Part shown: positions 25,470 to 26,420 of the stretch, piece by piece | How the letters are laid out: every line of letters starts with the position of its first letter | Position numbering within the stretch: position 1 is the stretch's first letter | Source: Desulfurococcales archaeon | Lineage (GTDB): Archaea; Thermoproteota; Thermoprotei_A; Sulfolobales; Acidilobaceae | Length of the DNA: 26,420 nt | Assembly: GCA_015521095.1 (NCBI GenBank) | Contig: WAOU01000032.1 | Location: forward strand, 1-26,420 | Reading direction: 5' to 3' | Made by a program: the position numbers and the translations under genes | Notes under the pieces: generated by a model | The model's input: only the letters and a program-made list of their open reading frames with translations | The model's database searches: none | Told to the model about the DNA's origin: nothing

Positions 25470-26024
25470 TTATGTTTTTAGGAATTTCGCGGTGTAGGGA
25501 CTCTCCCCGGGGGCTCTTCTGCGGAAGTGTCCGCTTGGTTTTCCTGTTAGTAGTTCTTCGAACCATGCCTCGTGCTCAATTTCTTCGTGGAGTATCGCGA
25601 GTGCTAGGTCTGCTGTTCTGTAGTCTTTGCCTGAGATGTAGTCTAGTATCTCTGTGTATACGCTTACTGCACAGCGCTCTGCTTCCAGTAGTACCTTTAG
25701 TAGGTTCTCGATGGTCGGGTTTTCTGGTAGTTTTGCGTCTGGGCATGCAGCCATCTTGGCGAATTCTACTATGTCGTTTGGTAGTTGTCCTCCAAGCTCG
25801 TATATCCTTATGGCTAGTGCCTCGAAGTGGTTTCGGTCCTCTATTCGGGCGTCTTCAATAATTTCTTTTATTGCTTCTCCTTCTAGTCCCGCAGCGTTCA
25901 TCCTTAGGATAGTGTAGTAATAATATGTTGTGAATTCTGCCGATGCGGCTTTTACGAGGAGATCTACTAATTTCTTTATGTCTATTCCTTTCTTTTCTAG
26001 GAGTTCTATGTTTCTTCTAGCCAA
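25470..26024 (-). CDS. DPSL (Dps-like) ferritin-superfamily protein
   Basis: I chose TTG 26024, seven bases after GAGGTG (26037-26032, minus strand), which gives 184 residues; GTG 26048 in the same frame would overlap that site. The sequence closely follows the archaeal Dps-like family: [13 protein letters not shown] (E30), [12 protein letters not shown] (E62, D63, H66), E115 and [10 protein letters not shown] (E148, H151) form a bacterioferritin-type di-iron site, while C94 (AACPDA) and C118 (AERCAV) are the conserved cysteine pair that marks DPSL. The tail [13 protein letters not shown] is also typical. Such proteins form 12-subunit cages that use peroxide to oxidise and store iron, protecting against oxidative damage. 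It is transcribed divergently from a ferritin gene, with a shared inverted-repeat region. Confidence 0.93.
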   Translation of the reverse strand: MARRNIELLEKKGIDIKKLVDLLVKAASAEFTTYYYYTILRMNAAGLEGEAIKEIIEDARIEDRNHFEALAIRIYELGGQLPNDIVEFAKMAACPDAKLPENPTIENLLKVLLEAERCAVSVYTEILDYISGKDYRTADLALAILHEEIEHEAWFEELLTGKPSGHFRRRAPGESPYTAKFLKT

Positions 26025-26055
26025 AATTTTGCACCTCTTGTATATCACTTCATAT

Positions 26056-26070
26056 TAGAAATAGTTTCTA
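26056..26070. promoter_or_regulatory. Inverted repeat TAGAAA-TAG-TTTCTA, likely operator of the DPSL gene
   Basis: Perfect 6-bp arms around TAG. The minus-strand TATA element (CTATATATC, about 26087-26096) places the transcription start near 26066, so the repeat covers it, a position where a repressor would block initiation. A close copy is present at 26174-26188. Confidence 0.5.
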
Positions 26071-26085
26071 GTAATAAGTCTATGT

Positions 26086-26096
26086 ATAGATATATA
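26086..26096 (-). promoter_or_regulatory. TATA box of the DPSL gene
   Basis: Minus-strand reading CTATATATCTA about 26 bases before the inverted repeat and about 55 bases before the GAGGTG site, as expected for an archaeal promoter. Confidence 0.45.
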
Positions 26097-26173
26097 GAAA
26101 AGAAGTGATTAACGATTATAAGATTCTGGAAACGAATTCTAAAATTATCACAATGTTCCGGAAGAGATAAATA

Positions 26174-26188
26174 CTGAAACAGTTTCTA
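26174..26188. promoter_or_regulatory. Second copy of the operator-like motif, upstream of ferritin
   Basis: CTGAAACAGTTTCTA matches the motif at 26056-26070 in 12 of 15 positions and contains GAAAC-A-GTTTC. It follows a TATA-like GATAAATACT (26165-26174) of the ferritin promoter. A weaker, 10 of 15 copy lies at 26127-26141. Confidence 0.45.
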
Positions 26189-26219
26189 AATAAAAACAAT
26201 ATCCGAGGTGGAAAAAGAG

Positions 26220-26420
26220 ATGGAAATCAACCCAAAACTACTCGAAAAACTAAACGAACAAATAAACAGCGAACTGTACAGTGCATATTTATATCTAGGA
26301 ATGGCGGCTTACTTTGACGAAAAGGGGCTATCAGGATTTGCTCATTGGTTCAAAATTCAGGCAAAAGAAGAGATAGAACACGCAATGATGTTCTATAATC
26401 ATATAATGGATCGAGGAGGA
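26220..26420 (+). CDS. Ferritin (bacterial/archaeal Ftn type), cut by the right edge
   Basis: 67 codons are visible from ATG 26220, nine bases after GAGGTG (26205-26210); an in-frame GTG at 26208 would overlap that site. The sequence is classic ferritin: [20 protein letters not shown] (helix A; the first iron-site Glu is in [11 protein letters not shown]), [14 protein letters not shown], then [18 protein letters not shown], where E and H of EEIEH complete the ferroxidase site. The protein should assemble into a 24-subunit cage that oxidises and stores iron. About 100 residues, including the remaining helices, lie outside the window. It is divergent from DPSL and shares operator-like repeats with it. 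Confidence 0.93.
   Translation, partial: MEINPKLLEKLNEQINSELYSAYLYLGMAAYFDEKGLSGFAHWFKIQAKEEIEHAMMFYNHIMDRGG

Noticed and set aside
25375..25566. 63-codon minus-strand frame between the CDGSH and DPSL genes
   Set aside because: It overlaps the end of DPSL and the start of CDGSH in another frame, is very basic and low in structure, and lacks a convincing ribosome site.

Overview
The window reads as a chromosomal segment of a hyperthermophilic crenarchaeon (Thermoproteota), most plausibly Desulfurococcales-like. This placement is inferred, not proven. Three things seen directly support it: ATA, AGA and AGG codons are heavily used; TATA boxes lie upstream of genes, with GAGGTG/GGTGA ribosome sites and frequent TTG or GTG starts; and several proteins belong to families typical of archaeal thermophiles (DPSL, encapsulin-type ferritin, CDGSH, DUF973-like, VKOR). 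By eye, base composition is about 40-45% G+C. I saw no tRNA, rRNA, CRISPR array, insertion sequence or phage gene.

Layout. Positions 3-1504: the 3' part of an exported or surface-type protein that runs in from the left, translationally coupled to a small multi-pass membrane protein. Positions 1554-3177 (minus): an APC-family amino-acid permease fused to a minimal nucleotidyltransferase domain; its N-terminus is out of frame with any normal start codon. Positions 3618-9499: two very large, overlapping genes for secreted beta-propeller-like proteins, the second tethered by a C-terminal Pro/Thr/Gln-rich stalk and a membrane helix. Positions 9601-12252: three membrane proteins (SpoIIM/DUF95-like, DUF973-like, rhomboid protease). 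Positions 12517-14789: a stand-alone encapsulin-type ferritin-like protein and a medium-chain acyl-CoA synthetase. Positions 14989-16684: a 12-helix, His-rich membrane protein resembling haem-copper oxidase subunit I, with a small zinc metallopeptidase 13 bases behind it. Positions 16837-18675: a secreted, Asn-rich beta-helix protein. Positions 18724-20497 (minus): a VKOR-like disulfide-forming enzyme and a PotD-type solute-binding protein.

Positions 20655-25092 form a tight four-gene operon: DUF169 protein, C_GCAxxG_C_C four-cysteine protein, FAD disulfide reductase, long-chain acyl-CoA synthetase. This is the best candidate for an undescribed pathway here. It places a flavin/thiol electron relay beside CoA-thioester formation. 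Positions 25121-26420 hold a redox and iron-storage set: a CDGSH iron-sulfur protein and DPSL on the minus strand, divergent from a ferritin that runs off the right edge. A repeated inverted motif in the DPSL-ferritin intergenic region looks like a shared operator.

Taken together, the right half is rich in thiol-redox, iron and CoA-thioester functions, and the left half in cell-surface and membrane proteins. Assignments rest on motifs read by eye; no database search was run.
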